Assembly: GCA_902826695.1 (NCBI GenBank)
Contig: CADEFU010000007.1
Coordinates: 62,001 to 126,000 of the forward strand
Origin: an uncultured Alphaproteobacteria bacterium
GTDB taxonomy: Bacteria; Pseudomonadota; Alphaproteobacteria; Micropepsales; Micropepsaceae
Reading direction: 5' to 3'
Length of the DNA: 64,000 nucleotides
The notes beneath the pieces were generated by a model. That model had not been told where the DNA came from. It searched no databases and saw nothing but the letters and a program-made list of their open reading frames with translations. The stretch's first letter is position 1; each line of letters starts with the position of its first letter. Positions 18,038 to 26,398 of the stretch are shown one piece after another. Made by a program: the position numbers and the translations under genes.

Positions 18038-18235
18038 CTATTTTCCGCGCCGCAGCGCCCGCATCGACAACACGATGAGGATGATCCCCGGCGCCGCCAC
18101 GAACAGCAAAATCGCGATCGCGGGCAGGTTCAAAGGCACCGGCATACTGACGCCACACCCCCCCACGAAGAGAATCCAAAGCACGCCCGCAACAATGCGG
18201 ACCCGATGCATCCACTGAGCGTCTTGTCCGGTCAA
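18038..18235 (-). CDS. Small two-helix membrane protein
   Basis: 65 residues if translation begins at TTG 18235, which has AAGGCGAG about 5 bases upstream. The first ATG, at 18211, lacks a ribosome site. Two hydrophobic helices (VRIVAGVLWILFVGGCGVSM and PAIAILLFVAAPGIILIVLSM) are followed by RALRRGK. No family recognised. It lies between the LuxR-hydrolase fusion and the methyltransferase on the same strand. Confidence 0.5.
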   Translation of the reverse strand: MTGQDAQWMHRVRIVAGVLWILFVGGCGVSMPVPLNLPAIAILLFVAAPGIILIVLSMRALRRGK

Positions 18236-18280
18236 TAGACTCGCCTTCCAAACGAAGCGGTGCGGTGGCGCCGCCTAAGC

Positions 18281-20017
18281 TCACCCATGCCGCGGCGTCT
18301 CCGCCAAGAACCGGCAAATATCCGCCATCACCGGCGTCGGCAGATAGAACCCCGTCTTCGGCAGCACAATCACCTCCGCCCGTGGATGCCCGTCAAACGC
18401 GGCGAGTGACTCCGACACCGGCACCCCCGAATGCTCCGCGCCGTGCCACACTTTGATCGGGCAATCGACCGCGGCCGGATCGGCAAAGACGCCGCTCGCA
18501 AACAAAGTGAGCTCCGCCGCAAGTCCAGCCCCAGTGAGCTCGAACGCATCGGCCACCGCCGCCTCGAAGCCCGCTGCAAACGCCTCAATGTCGGGGTTGT
18601 TCAAATCCGCCGCCGAGAACCCGGCATTGCGCCGCATGAAGCTGCGCAAAAACGACGTATGGATCGAGCGATGAATGAGATCGGCGACACCCTTAATCGC
18701 CCACGGCTGCCGCGACAGCGTCGACAGCGCCGACTGCAGTGTCCCCGGCGCACCGGCGGGTGTCCTGCGTAAGCGCGGCGCACGTAGAGCAATGCAACGC
18801 ACCCGCTCGCGCAACCGCGCGGCCGCGGCCACGGCAAACGCGCCGCCATTCCCGTCACCAACGAACGCGACCGAGCGCAGCTGCAATTGATCGAGCAGCG
18901 CCTCCACGTCGCCCGCCACACTCTCCAGCGTATAGAACTCGGTCGGCGTCGAATGCCCGAACCCCGGCCGGTCGAATGCGATCAGTCGCAGCTTCGCGTT
19001 AGCCGCAGCTTGCGCCATCGCGGGCATCACGACGCTCGCGCCTGAGCCGACGTGGAAGTAGAAGGCAGGGCGCCCGTTCGCGACGCCGTACTCGCGATAG
19101 AAGAGGCGCCGCCCGTCGGCCAGCGTCACGAACCGGCGCGGCGGAATGCTGATCGCGGCAGTCTCCACGGCCGCCGCCGGCGGCGCAATCGACGCCAGCT
19201 CCGTCAGCATGCCCACCAACTCGCTCTGCCGCCGCACGCCGGTCTTCGCGAAAATGCTTTTCAGCTGCGTGCGCGCGGTGTGCGCCGAGATGCCAAGCTC
19301 GCCCGCCGCATCGTTGAGCGCCAAGCCTTGCGCCAGCTTCGCGGTCAGCCGCGCCTCGGCCGCGGTGAGCCCCAAGCCCTGCTGCGCGATCTCCGGCGTT
19401 TGGCGCACGTCGCGACTGGAGAGAAACACGATGGCGTAAAGCGACTCCACCCACGTGGCGCCTAACTGAAATGCCTCCGCCAGCCCTGTCGGAAACGCTT
19501 CGCGCGGCAACACGATCGCGAAGGCACGCGCCGTGTCGTCCTCGCGTGCAAGCGTCAGCGGCGCCGGCGCACCGCGCGCCTTGCCCGCAGCGCCCAGCGC
19601 CGACTGCAGCTGCTCGCCGCTCGCCTCGTGCAGCGGTAACACCTCGCCGTCTTTCAGCGCGCGCGCGAGGAACGGCTGAATGCGCTCACCCGCACGCCCG
19701 GTCAGCGCGCGCACCCGCGCCTCGCCCGACAGCAGGATCGCATCCCACGCCGCCGCTTGCGGCTGCCGCGAGCGCCGGCCCGCGTTCAGCTTCTCTGCAA
19801 GCGAGGCCGCGCGCGCCGCATGCGAATTGATCGTCGCCACCATCGCGTCGCGCTTCGGATCGAGCGCTGCGGGCAGCGCATCGATCGCACCGACCACGTC
19901 CTCCCAGCGCGCAGGCTCCTCCGCGAACGCATAGAGCGCCTCGACGACAGCCAGCGCCGCCGCGGATTGCTGCGCGCTCTCGGCCAGCGCGCCGAGCGAT
20001 TTGTCGAGCTGCGTCAC
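18281..20017 (-). CDS. LuxR-type HTH protein fused to a catalytically degenerate alpha/beta hydrolase
   Basis: 578 residues. Residues 1-205 are an Ala-rich helical region of unknown fold ending in AFQLGATWVESLYAIVFLSS. Residues 212-272 are a LuxR helix-turn-helix (LGLTAAEARLTAKLAQGLA, GISAHTARTQLKSIFAKTGV). Residues 292-575 are an alpha/beta-hydrolase: LFYREYG, FHVGSGAS (oxyanion region), FDRPGFGHSTP. The nucleophile elbow reads G-D-G-N-G (387-391), so the Ser is Gly. The acid turn reads G-A-E-H-S-G-V-P, with His 529 for Asp. The terminal histidine is Phe 557 (K-T-G-F-Y-L-P). A ligand-sensing, non-catalytic role is inferred. Last gene of an operon, 10 bases after the lipoprotein stop. Confidence 0.85.
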   Translation of the reverse strand: MTQLDKSLGALAESAQQSAAALAVVEALYAFAEEPARWEDVVGAIDALPAALDPKRDAMVATINSHAARAASLAEKLNAGRRSRQPQAAAWDAILLSGEARVRALTGRAGERIQPFLARALKDGEVLPLHEASGEQLQSALGAAGKARGAPAPLTLAREDDTARAFAIVLPREAFPTGLAEAFQLGATWVESLYAIVFLSSRDVRQTPEIAQQGLGLTAAEARLTAKLAQGLALNDAAGELGISAHTARTQLKSIFAKTGVRRQSELVGMLTELASIAPPAAAVETAAISIPPRRFVTLADGRRLFYREYGVANGRPAFYFHVGSGASVVMPAMAQAAANAKLRLIAFDRPGFGHSTPTEFYTLESVAGDVEALLDQLQLRSVAFVGDGNGGAFAVAAAARLRERVRCIALRAPRLRRTPAGAPGTLQSALSTLSRQPWAIKGVADLIHRSIHTSFLRSFMRRNAGFSAADLNNPDIEAFAAGFEAAVADAFELTGAGLAAELTLFASGVFADPAAVDCPIKVWHGAEHSGVPVSESLAAFDGHPRAEVIVLPKTGFYLPTPVMADICRFLAETPRHG

Positions 20018-20027
20018 GACGCGCGCC

Positions 20028-20618
20028 TCAATCGAACGACGACTTGTCGATCGGCCCTGTCCAAAAGGTGATCGCCACCTGCACGACGCCGTTGCGCTCT
20101 TCGACCGGCGTATACTCGGTCATGATCTGCTGCGCGTCGCGCTGTTCGAGCAGGCGATAGGTGATGCTTCCGTCGCGATCGACGAAACGAAGCAGCTTCG
20201 CGCCGTGATGCGCCTTCAGCTTCGCCAGGTCGCCTTCGCGATAGAGGCACACGTCGAAGGCGGTGCACCACGTCTTATCCTGTTGCGCGACGATGAGCAT
20301 CCGCACGCGGCCGGCATCGTCGAAATAGACGCCGAAATTCTGCGGCTCGTGATAAGCCATGAAAACGACGGACTCGCCGGCCTTGTTCTGATGATCGGGC
20401 TTGCCCTTCACGCGCAGAACGTCCGCGACCGACATCCCAAGCTCGACCCCGTCGACCCCCAAGCCTTCCCGGATCAAATGCGGCCGCACCGGCGCCGCAG
20501 CAGGGGAGGGCGCCGCCGGGGCAACAGGTGCCGCCGGTGCTTCAGCTTGCTTCGGTTTCTGATCGCAGGCAGCGACGGTCAGCAACGCAGCCGCCGCAAG
20601 AACGAGAGCGCTACGCAT
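20028..20618 (-). CDS. Lipoprotein of unknown function
   Basis: 196 residues from ATG 20618, which overlaps the SDR stop as TGATG. MRSALVLAAAALLTVAAC is a lipoprotein signal (lipobox V-A-A-C). An Ala/Pro linker (to about residue 48) leads to a compact domain beginning GLGVDGVELGMSVADVLRVKGKPD. This G-x-x-x-x-D-V-x-x-x-x-G-x-P-x pattern is like BamE/SmpA-type folds. Then come VYFDDAGRVRMLIVAQQ and a cysteine pair (TWCTAFDVCLYREGD). It sits between an SDR enzyme and the LuxR-hydrolase fusion in one transcript. Confidence 0.75.
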   Translation of the reverse strand: MRSALVLAAAALLTVAACDQKPKQAEAPAAPVAPAAPSPAAAPVRPHLIREGLGVDGVELGMSVADVLRVKGKPDHQNKAGESVVFMAYHEPQNFGVYFDDAGRVRMLIVAQQDKTWCTAFDVCLYREGDLAKLKAHHGAKLLRFVDRDGSITYRLLEQRDAQQIMTEYTPVEERNGVVQVAITFWTGPIDKSSFD

Positions 20619-21436
20619 CACTTCTTCTCCGCACCCATGCGCCGCGCATAACCGGCGGCGACCATGCGTTCCATCGCGTCGAACAGCGCGTTCGGGTTCG
20701 TCCGCCGCATCTTCGCAAGTTCCGCTTCGCCGCCCTCGGCGAGTATCAGCTCCCGCTCGCCCGCTTTCAGCGCGTCGAGCATGCGCTTGGCCGCGACGGC
20801 CGGATCCATGCCGTTGTCGATCGCCGCATCGCTCACCCCGCGCGTCTGCGCCGTGGCGTCGAGCGCGTTCTTCGACACGTTCGTCCTGACCGATCCAGGC
20901 GCCACCACCAGGACCTTCATGCCCTGATGCGCCGTCTCGGCGCGAACGCTGTCGTGATAGCCGATGAGCCCATGCTTCGCCGCGCAATAGGCGCTGCGGA
21001 GCGGCACGCCCGCGATTCCCGCCACGCTCGAAATGGCAACGATGTGCCCGCCACCGGCCGCCACCATCTTCGGCAGCAGAGCCTGCGTCAGCGCGATCGG
21101 CGCCATCAGGTCGATATCGACGATCTTGCGATAGACGTCGAACACGGTGTCGACCGCGAGCGAGCGCTGCGAGACGCCGGCATTGTTGACAAGCCCGTCG
21201 ACGCGCCCTTCAAAGCCCCACGCCTGCTCGGCATATTTGGGAATGTTCGCGAAATCCGTCGCCTCGAACGGCAGGATATGCGTCGCTGTCTTGCACTTGC
21301 CCGCCGCCTCTTTCAGCGCGCCGACGTTGCGCCCCGAAAGGATCAGCTTCGCGCCCTCGGCCGATAGAGCCTCAGCCAAAGCCTCGCCGATCCCCGACGA
21401 CGCCCCCGTAATCCACCACACCTTGCCGGCAAACAT
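20618..21436 (-). CDS. Short-chain dehydrogenase/reductase
   Basis: 272 residues from ATG 21436 (MFAGKVWWITGASSGIG). The classical SDR features are clear: cofactor motif TGASSGIG (10-17), NNAG (about 89-92), active-site Ser in AISSVAG, Tyr-x-x-x-Lys as YCAAKHG, and PGSVRTNV after it. The sequence GRN after the second strand suggests NADP(H) preference. Substrate unknown. First gene of the operon with the lipoprotein and the LuxR-hydrolase fusion. Confidence 0.9.
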   Translation of the reverse strand: MFAGKVWWITGASSGIGEALAEALSAEGAKLILSGRNVGALKEAAGKCKTATHILPFEATDFANIPKYAEQAWGFEGRVDGLVNNAGVSQRSLAVDTVFDVYRKIVDIDLMAPIALTQALLPKMVAAGGGHIVAISSVAGIAGVPLRSAYCAAKHGLIGYHDSVRAETAHQGMKVLVVAPGSVRTNVSKNALDATAQTRGVSDAAIDNGMDPAVAAKRMLDALKAGERELILAEGGEAELAKMRRTNPNALFDAMERMVAAGYARRMGAEKK

Positions 21437-21525
21437 GTTCAACAGCTCCGCTTTCGATGCGGCCTGTTTGCCACATCGGCGGGCATTCAACAACGCAAGC
21501 CAATTCCGCAGGTTAGAAGCGGGCG

Positions 21526-22170
21526 CTACTGACCGAAGCTGTAGCGCAACCCCGCCGAAACCGTGTGGGTCTGCACGTGGTCGAAGTGCTGGCGGTTGAT
21601 GCCGTCTTCGAAGTCGAACTCGTTTGCATAGAGGTAGCGATAGTTCGCAAACACCTCGAGCGGGCCGTCGACCGCATAGCTGAGCCCGACAATTCCCTGA
21701 TAGGCGATCGCCCAGTCGTCGCCCTGAACGCCGCCCGGTTGGCTAAAGCCCGGCCAATTGAAGCTCAAGCGATCGAGCCCGCCACCACCGCCGATCGAGA
21801 GGGTCAGGTTCGGCTGCAGCGCAATGTCGTAGAGCAGGTTCGCCATCAGGGTCAGCTGGCTCAAATCGTCGACATCGGTTGACGAGCCGCCAGTCGTAAA
21901 CACGATCCGCTCCATGTCGTTGCTGCGATAGCCGACCTCGCCCTCGAAGCGCCAATTGCCCCACTCGTAGCCGACGGTCGCCAACACGGCCCAGCCGGTT
22001 TCGAAATCGACGCTTTCTCCAAAAAGCAACGCGCCGAACGTTTCGTAGCCATCCATCGCCGGCATGAACCCGGCACCACCCTCGATCGCGGAGTAAAAGC
22101 CGTTCTGCCCGGCATGTACCGGCGCAACAAGCGCCAAAGCCGTTGCACCCAAAAACACGCTACGCAGCAT
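21526..22170 (-). CDS. Opacity-like outer-membrane beta-barrel protein
   Basis: 214 residues. Signal peptide MLRSVFLGATALALVAPVHA, then a mature barrel with alternating strands (GFYSAIEGGAGFMPAM, GWAVLATVGYEWGNWRFEGEVGYRSNDME, LSQLTLMANLLYDIALQPN, GLDRLSFNWPGF, DWAIAYQGIVGLSYAVDGPLEVFANYRYL, HTVSAGLRYSFGQ). The order and wording match the barrel half of the OmpA-like paralogues at 44-48 kb and 54 kb, but there is no C-terminal OmpA domain. Probably a stand-alone barrel related to that family. Confidence 0.82.
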   Translation of the reverse strand: MLRSVFLGATALALVAPVHAGQNGFYSAIEGGAGFMPAMDGYETFGALLFGESVDFETGWAVLATVGYEWGNWRFEGEVGYRSNDMERIVFTTGGSSTDVDDLSQLTLMANLLYDIALQPNLTLSIGGGGGLDRLSFNWPGFSQPGGVQGDDWAIAYQGIVGLSYAVDGPLEVFANYRYLYANEFDFEDGINRQHFDHVQTHTVSAGLRYSFGQ

Positions 22171-22260
22171 CGCGACCTCGCTCGAAAGACGACCGATCTC
22201 GATACCGCCGAATGGTGAAGGCTAGGTTAACCGGCTGCGTCGGCGCGACGATCGCCTTGG

Positions 22261-22647
22261 CTATTGAGCGCCTTGAACCTCCGCCTGACTGACCAAGCCG
22301 TCGCCGTTTGCGTCGGCGCGATCGAAGCCAGGCGTCGGCGCCTTTGCGAACTCTGCGCGCGTGACGCGTCCGTCGCCGTCCGTGTCGAACTGTCCGAACA
22401 TGAACGGCAGCAACATCCGCGCCCGCGCGTTGGGCAGGCCCGACGCCAACTCGCCCTGCGACAACCATCCGTCGCGGTTCGCGTCCAGGGTGTCGTACTG
22501 TTTGGCGCGCTCGTCGAGGAACTCTTGCTTGCTGACGAGGCCGTCGCCGTTCTTGTCGGCGGCAGCGAACAGCTGTCCGTTATCGAGGGCCGCACCAGAA
22601 GCGCCGCAGGCAAGTAACGAGGCAAACGCGATAGATCTTGTGAACAT
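22261..22647 (-). CDS. Exported EF-hand calcium-binding protein
   Basis: 128 residues. Signal peptide MFTRSIAFASLLACGASGAA, then four EF-hand loops: D31-KNGDGLVSKQ-E42, D55-ANRDGWLSQG-E66, D88-TDGDGRVTRA-E99 and D112-ANGDGLVSQA-E123. Each has Asp at 1, 3 or 5, Gly at 6 and Glu at 12, so all four should bind calcium in the periplasm. The spacing is that of calerythrin/calsymin-like proteins. Flanked by a barrel gene (90-base gap) and the sterol-desaturase gene (30-base gap), same strand. Confidence 0.9.
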   Translation of the reverse strand: MFTRSIAFASLLACGASGAALDNGQLFAAADKNGDGLVSKQEFLDERAKQYDTLDANRDGWLSQGELASGLPNARARMLLPFMFGQFDTDGDGRVTRAEFAKAPTPGFDRADANGDGLVSQAEVQGAQ

Positions 22648-22677
22648 GGGGTCTTCCGTCTCCGTTGAATGATGAAT

Positions 22678-23460
22678 TCAAGCAGCAGCCAACCGCCGCT
22701 CGTCGTAGCGCGGATCGATCGTCCCGAACGCGCGATCCCAGATCAGCGTGTAGAGGCCATAGTGGTAGCGAAAAGTGCGGTGATGCAGATTGTGGCTCGT
22801 TGCCGAGTTGATCCACCGTCCGAACCCGGATGCCATCAACCGCGCCGGAAAGAGTTCGTACCCAATGTGCCCGAGCACGTTGAACGAAAAAGCCAAAAGG
22901 CTGAAAACGATCAAGCTGGGCAGCGGCAAGGGAACGAACGTCAGAATCGCAAGCACGCCGAGCGCTTCGATCAGAGCCTCCCACGGATGGAACGCGAGCG
23001 CGGCCAGCGGCGAAGGATTCGTCGACAGATGATGAACCCTGTGCACATGCGGGTAGATCCAATCGACATGGATCAACCGATGCATCCAGTAGAAGTAGAA
23101 GTCATGCAGCATCAGCGCGATCGGCACCGCCGCCACGGCCCAAGCCGACTCGGCGGCACTCGACGGCATCGCCGCTTGCGCAAAGTGCAGTTGCCCTGTG
23201 AGCGCGGTGATCGCGGCCGCGAGCAGCGCAAAGATGCCGATCGTCATCGCCGAGAACCGCGCCTCACGCCATAACTGCTCACGCGTGAACGGAAGCTTTT
23301 GAATCCGACGCAAACCGAGTTGGTCTGCGAACCGCATGACGAACCACAGCGCGCCGCCGGCGATCGCAACGTAGCGCACCGCCAAAAAGACGGCAGCCCC
23401 GACAGTGACGACAAGCGCCAATGACGGCCCACTCAACTGACTGAGCAAGGAATCGATCAT
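22678..23460 (-). CDS. Fatty acid hydroxylase / sterol desaturase family protein
   Basis: 260 residues from ATG 23460 (MIDSLLSQLSG); an upstream in-frame start at 23526 has no support. It has four or more membrane helices and the histidine clusters that bind the di-iron centre: HDFYFYWMHRLIH, HVHRVHHLS and HNLHHRTFRYHYGLY, with WDRAFGT near the C-terminus as in this family. Inner-membrane oxygen-dependent hydroxylase or desaturase of lipid; substrate unknown. Confidence 0.9.
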   Translation of the reverse strand: MIDSLLSQLSGPSLALVVTVGAAVFLAVRYVAIAGGALWFVMRFADQLGLRRIQKLPFTREQLWREARFSAMTIGIFALLAAAITALTGQLHFAQAAMPSSAAESAWAVAAVPIALMLHDFYFYWMHRLIHVDWIYPHVHRVHHLSTNPSPLAALAFHPWEALIEALGVLAILTFVPLPLPSLIVFSLLAFSFNVLGHIGYELFPARLMASGFGRWINSATSHNLHHRTFRYHYGLYTLIWDRAFGTIDPRYDERRLAAA

Positions 23461-23490
23461 GATTGTTCTTTCTCGAATGGAGTTCGGTGT

Positions 23491-23519
23491 GGGCGGGTCC
23501 GCGACCGGCGAACCCGCCC
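23491..23519 (-). terminator. GC hairpin after the 23530-24072 gene
   Basis: GGGCGGGT (23491-23498) pairs with ACCCGCCC (23512-23519) around a 13-base loop. It lies 11 bases beyond the stop of the Gly-rich protein gene and before the start of the desaturase gene. There is no T-tract, so it may be an attenuator or RNA-stability hairpin rather than a terminator. Confidence 0.4.
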
Positions 23520-23529
23520 CGCGCAATCG

Positions 23530-24072
23530 CTACCGGCTCGGGCAAGCCACCGCGGCACCTGCCGCGTTCTTGCAAGTGACGTCGCGCGAGTAGCCGTCGG
23601 TGCTGTTCCAGCTACCCTTCGAGGTCACGCTGCCGTTGACGCCTGTCGCTGTCGTCGACCGTCCGCCGCTATAAGTGCCGTCCGCATTGCGCGTCGTGCC
23701 GCCCTCGCTCTGGACCGATCCCCGCGCACCTTGCGCCGCAAAGCCGCCGCGGCGCGTTGCATTGCCGTTTGCATCGACCGTCGTCGAGCCACCGCGCGCG
23801 CCGCTTGCACCATTAGGCCCTTTGAACGCGCCGCCGGAAGCGGTGGCAGCGTTGCCTTCGCCATCGGTCTTCGTTACGCGGCCGCGCGCCGCGGTGCCGC
23901 CGTACGGCCCCTGGCGAGCTGCACCCCTCACCGCAGTCGTGCCGCCATCCTTGTTTTGCCATGCGGCCCCACCGCGCGCGCCCGCCTCGGCAACATTGGC
24001 GAAAGCGAACAAGCTGAGTGTGGCGGCGGTGGCCAGCAACAACTTGCGGCTATTCGCACTTTTGTTGAACAT
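23530..24072 (-). CDS. Secreted Gly/Ala/Thr-rich repeat protein
   Basis: 180 residues from ATG 24072 (MFNKSANSRKLLLATAATLSLFAFANVAEA, a signal peptide). The mature protein is made of imperfect short repeats of a beta type with G-x-x-x-x-x-D-x-x-G-N-A periodicity (KTDGEGNAATAS, TTVDANGNATRRG, RNADGTYSGGR), rich in Gly, Ala, Ser and Thr and poor in hydrophobics. It ends with a cysteine-bounded CKNAAGAAVAC. Probably an extracellular or surface filament-like protein. Divergent from the response regulator at 24290. Confidence 0.7.
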   Translation of the reverse strand: MFNKSANSRKLLLATAATLSLFAFANVAEAGARGGAAWQNKDGGTTAVRGAARQGPYGGTAARGRVTKTDGEGNAATASGGAFKGPNGASGARGGSTTVDANGNATRRGGFAAQGARGSVQSEGGTTRNADGTYSGGRSTTATGVNGSVTSKGSWNSTDGYSRDVTCKNAAGAAVACPSR

Positions 24073-24289
24073 GTTAACTCTCCGTGTCCTTCTTCCCTGA
24101 CCCGCACCACGCGAGCGATGGAATGCGACGGAGATTGGTCCGCGGCTGTTTCTGCGTGATGTCGCGTAAGCACGAATGTGTTGCAATCCGTTAAGCGCAG
24201 GCTGCCGTGTAACCGTTTGTAACGTTTGCCGCGCTGCGCCGGTCCGATTTTGAGCTATGGTGGCGCCGGCAACTAACCACAACGGCGCC

Positions 24290-24991
24290 ATGACGAAATC
24301 GAGCCGCGCAGTAGTCGTCGACGACGACGCCGAGATGCGTGCATTGCTGCAGCGTTATCTCGCTGGCGAAGGCTACGCTGTGCGCACCGCCGCCGACGGT
24401 AAAGCGCTTGATGCAGCCATCGCGCGCGAACCAACCGACATCATCGTGCTTGACCTTATGCTGCCCGGCGAGGACGGGCTCTCCATATGCCGCCGCTTAC
24501 GTGCGGCCGGCGACACGACCCCGATCGTGATGCTGACAGCGAAGGGCGACCCGATCGATCGCATCCTGGGCCTTGAGATGGGCGCCGACGACTACCTGCC
24601 GAAGCCATTCACGCCGCGTGAGTTGCTCGCTCGCATGTCTGCTGTCCTTCGCCGTACCGGCGCGCGCCGTCAAGCGACGGAAGAGGTGATTGTCTTCGGC
24701 CCGTTCGAATTGAACGTCGCCGAAATGAAAGTCACGCGCGACGGCGCGCCGCTCGAACTTTCCTCGCGCGAGTTTTCTCTGCTCAAGGCTCTCGCCCTCA
24801 ATCCGGGGCGCCCGCTTTCACGTGCGCGCCTGATCGAAGTGGCGCTCGGCCGCGACGCCGATGTCACCGACCGGGCGATCGATGTGCAGATCTCCCGCCT
24901 TCGCAAAGCCATCGGCGACGACACCGACGATCCTATCTGGATAAAAACGGTCTGGGGGGTCGGCTACGTTTTGGCCACCGCCGTCAAATGA
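24290..24991 (+). CDS. OmpR-family two-component response regulator
   Basis: 233 residues from ATG 24290 (an earlier in-frame start at 24257 adds residues without homology). The receiver domain has the acidic pocket VVVDDDAEM (10-16), phospho-acceptor D55 in IIVLDLMLPGEDG, TAKG and K in YLPKPFTP. The C-terminal winged-helix domain shows LELSSREFSLLKALALNPGRPLSR, then TDRAIDVQISRLRKAIGDD and VWGVGYVLA. Overlaps its kinase by ATGA. Confidence 0.92.
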   Translation: MTKSSRAVVVDDDAEMRALLQRYLAGEGYAVRTAADGKALDAAIAREPTDIIVLDLMLPGEDGLSICRRLRAAGDTTPIVMLTAKGDPIDRILGLEMGADDYLPKPFTPRELLARMSAVLRRTGARRQATEEVIVFGPFELNVAEMKVTRDGAPLELSSREFSLLKALALNPGRPLSRARLIEVALGRDADVTDRAIDVQISRLRKAIGDDTDDPIWIKTVWGVGYVLATAVK

Positions 24992-26304
24992 GCGGCCGAA
25001 AACGCACATTGCGGTTCGACACGGTTGGCGCTCGCGCCGCGCTGGGTCTGATCTCGCTGCTGACGCTGACGCAAATCCTGACGCTGGCGTTCTACTACTT
25101 CTTCGTGATGGAGCCCCAGGCACGCCGGCTCGCAACGCTTATGGCGCAGAATGTCTCGGCCATTGCCGACGTGATGGATCGCCTGCCGCAAGCCGATCAG
25201 ACGGAATTCCTATCGCGCATTTCCAAGTCGCCGTATCTGCGCGTCTACGAAGGCGGCGGCGATTGGCCCGAAGAAACGTCGAGGCCCACTCTGCTTGAAT
25301 CCCTATTCCTGTCGAGGCTGGCCGAGAGCCTCTCGAAGGATGCGGACTTCGAATGGCGCCAAGGTCGCGAAGGCCGCATCTGGATCGCGGTGACGCTAGC
25401 CGGCAAGCGCTACTGGATGTCGACGCGTCCGCCCGACGAATGGCGGCCTGAGTGGGCATTGGCGGCAACTGCCGCCGTCACCCTCCTGATCGCAATTGCG
25501 GCGGGCTTGTTTCTGCAGTACCGCCTCGGCCGCTCGTTTCGATCGCTGACTGCTGCCGCTCAGCGCGTTTCCCTGGGCTCGTCGCCGGAGCGCGTGCCCA
25601 CGACCGGCCTGCGCGAGATGCGTGACCTGGGCGAGAGTTTCAACCGCATGACCGAGCGGCTCGCAGGGGCCGAACGGGAACGCAACCTAATGCTAGCCGG
25701 CATCAGCCACGACCTGCGCACGCCGCTCGCAAAAATTCGCCTCGCCGTCGAGATGTTGCCGCAGAGCGACGACGATCTGAAGGCGACGATCGCGCGCCAG
25801 ATCGAAACCATGGACACGATGTTCGCCCAGTTCCTCGACTTCGCACGCGGGCTTGATCAGGAACCGTTCGCCGAGGTGCTCCCCAGCGCAATCGTGACTG
25901 ACGTCTTGACCGCCCTGGGACGGCACAACGTCAAGACGGACCACGCGCCTTGCTCCATTCGCGCCAAGCCCGTGGCGCTCCACCGTGCTATCTCGAACCT
26001 TGTCGCGAACGCTCTGAAGTACGGCCGCGAGCCAATCACGGTCGCGACAAGCGTCAAAGACGGTTTCTGCATAATCGAAGTGCGCGATCACGGGCCTGGA
26101 TTGAGCGCGGCCGACCGCACGCGCCTGCTGGAACCGTTTGCGCGCGGCGACGACGCCCGCGGCGGCCCGCAGGGCTCCGGCCTCGGCCTCACCATCGCCG
26201 CCCGCGTTGCTTCAGCCCACGCCGGCCGCCTAGAACTCAATGCACCACCGGACGGTGGTCTCGAAGCCGTGCTCATTCTTCCGCACGCCATCACGTCATC
26301 GTGA
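24988..26304 (+). CDS. EnvZ-like sensor histidine kinase
   Basis: 438 residues, first codon overlapping the regulator stop by 4 bases. Membrane helix 1 at about 17-40, periplasmic domain about 42-155 (DVMDRLPQADQTEFLSRISK), helix 2 at about 157-176, HAMP-like region (RSFRSLTAAAQRVSLG), H-box with H241 (GISHDLRTPLAKIRLAVEML), N-box (AISNLVANALKYG), G1 (EVRDHGPGLS) and G2 (GSGLGLTIAARVASAHAGR). The signal is unknown. With a Gly-rich secreted protein divergent from it and many barrels nearby, an envelope or osmotic cue is plausible. Confidence 0.92.
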   Translation: MSGRKRTLRFDTVGARAALGLISLLTLTQILTLAFYYFFVMEPQARRLATLMAQNVSAIADVMDRLPQADQTEFLSRISKSPYLRVYEGGGDWPEETSRPTLLESLFLSRLAESLSKDADFEWRQGREGRIWIAVTLAGKRYWMSTRPPDEWRPEWALAATAAVTLLIAIAAGLFLQYRLGRSFRSLTAAAQRVSLGSSPERVPTTGLREMRDLGESFNRMTERLAGAERERNLMLAGISHDLRTPLAKIRLAVEMLPQSDDDLKATIARQIETMDTMFAQFLDFARGLDQEPFAEVLPSAIVTDVLTALGRHNVKTDHAPCSIRAKPVALHRAISNLVANALKYGREPITVATSVKDGFCIIEVRDHGPGLSAADRTRLLEPFARGDDARGGPQGSGLGLTIAARVASAHAGRLELNAPPDGGLEAVLILPHAITSS

Positions 26305-26398
26305 CGCGGCTGTACTTGTTGGAACAGCGCGGAAAGCGTGTACGGGGTGGACGACGCGCTGCAATGCGCAAAGGCAAGCGCGTCTCCCCGCACACTGT

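Noticed and set aside
26305..26398. Small gene between the kinase and the cyclase operon
   Set aside because: Only 94 bases between convergent stops, no start with ribosome site and no clear hairpin.
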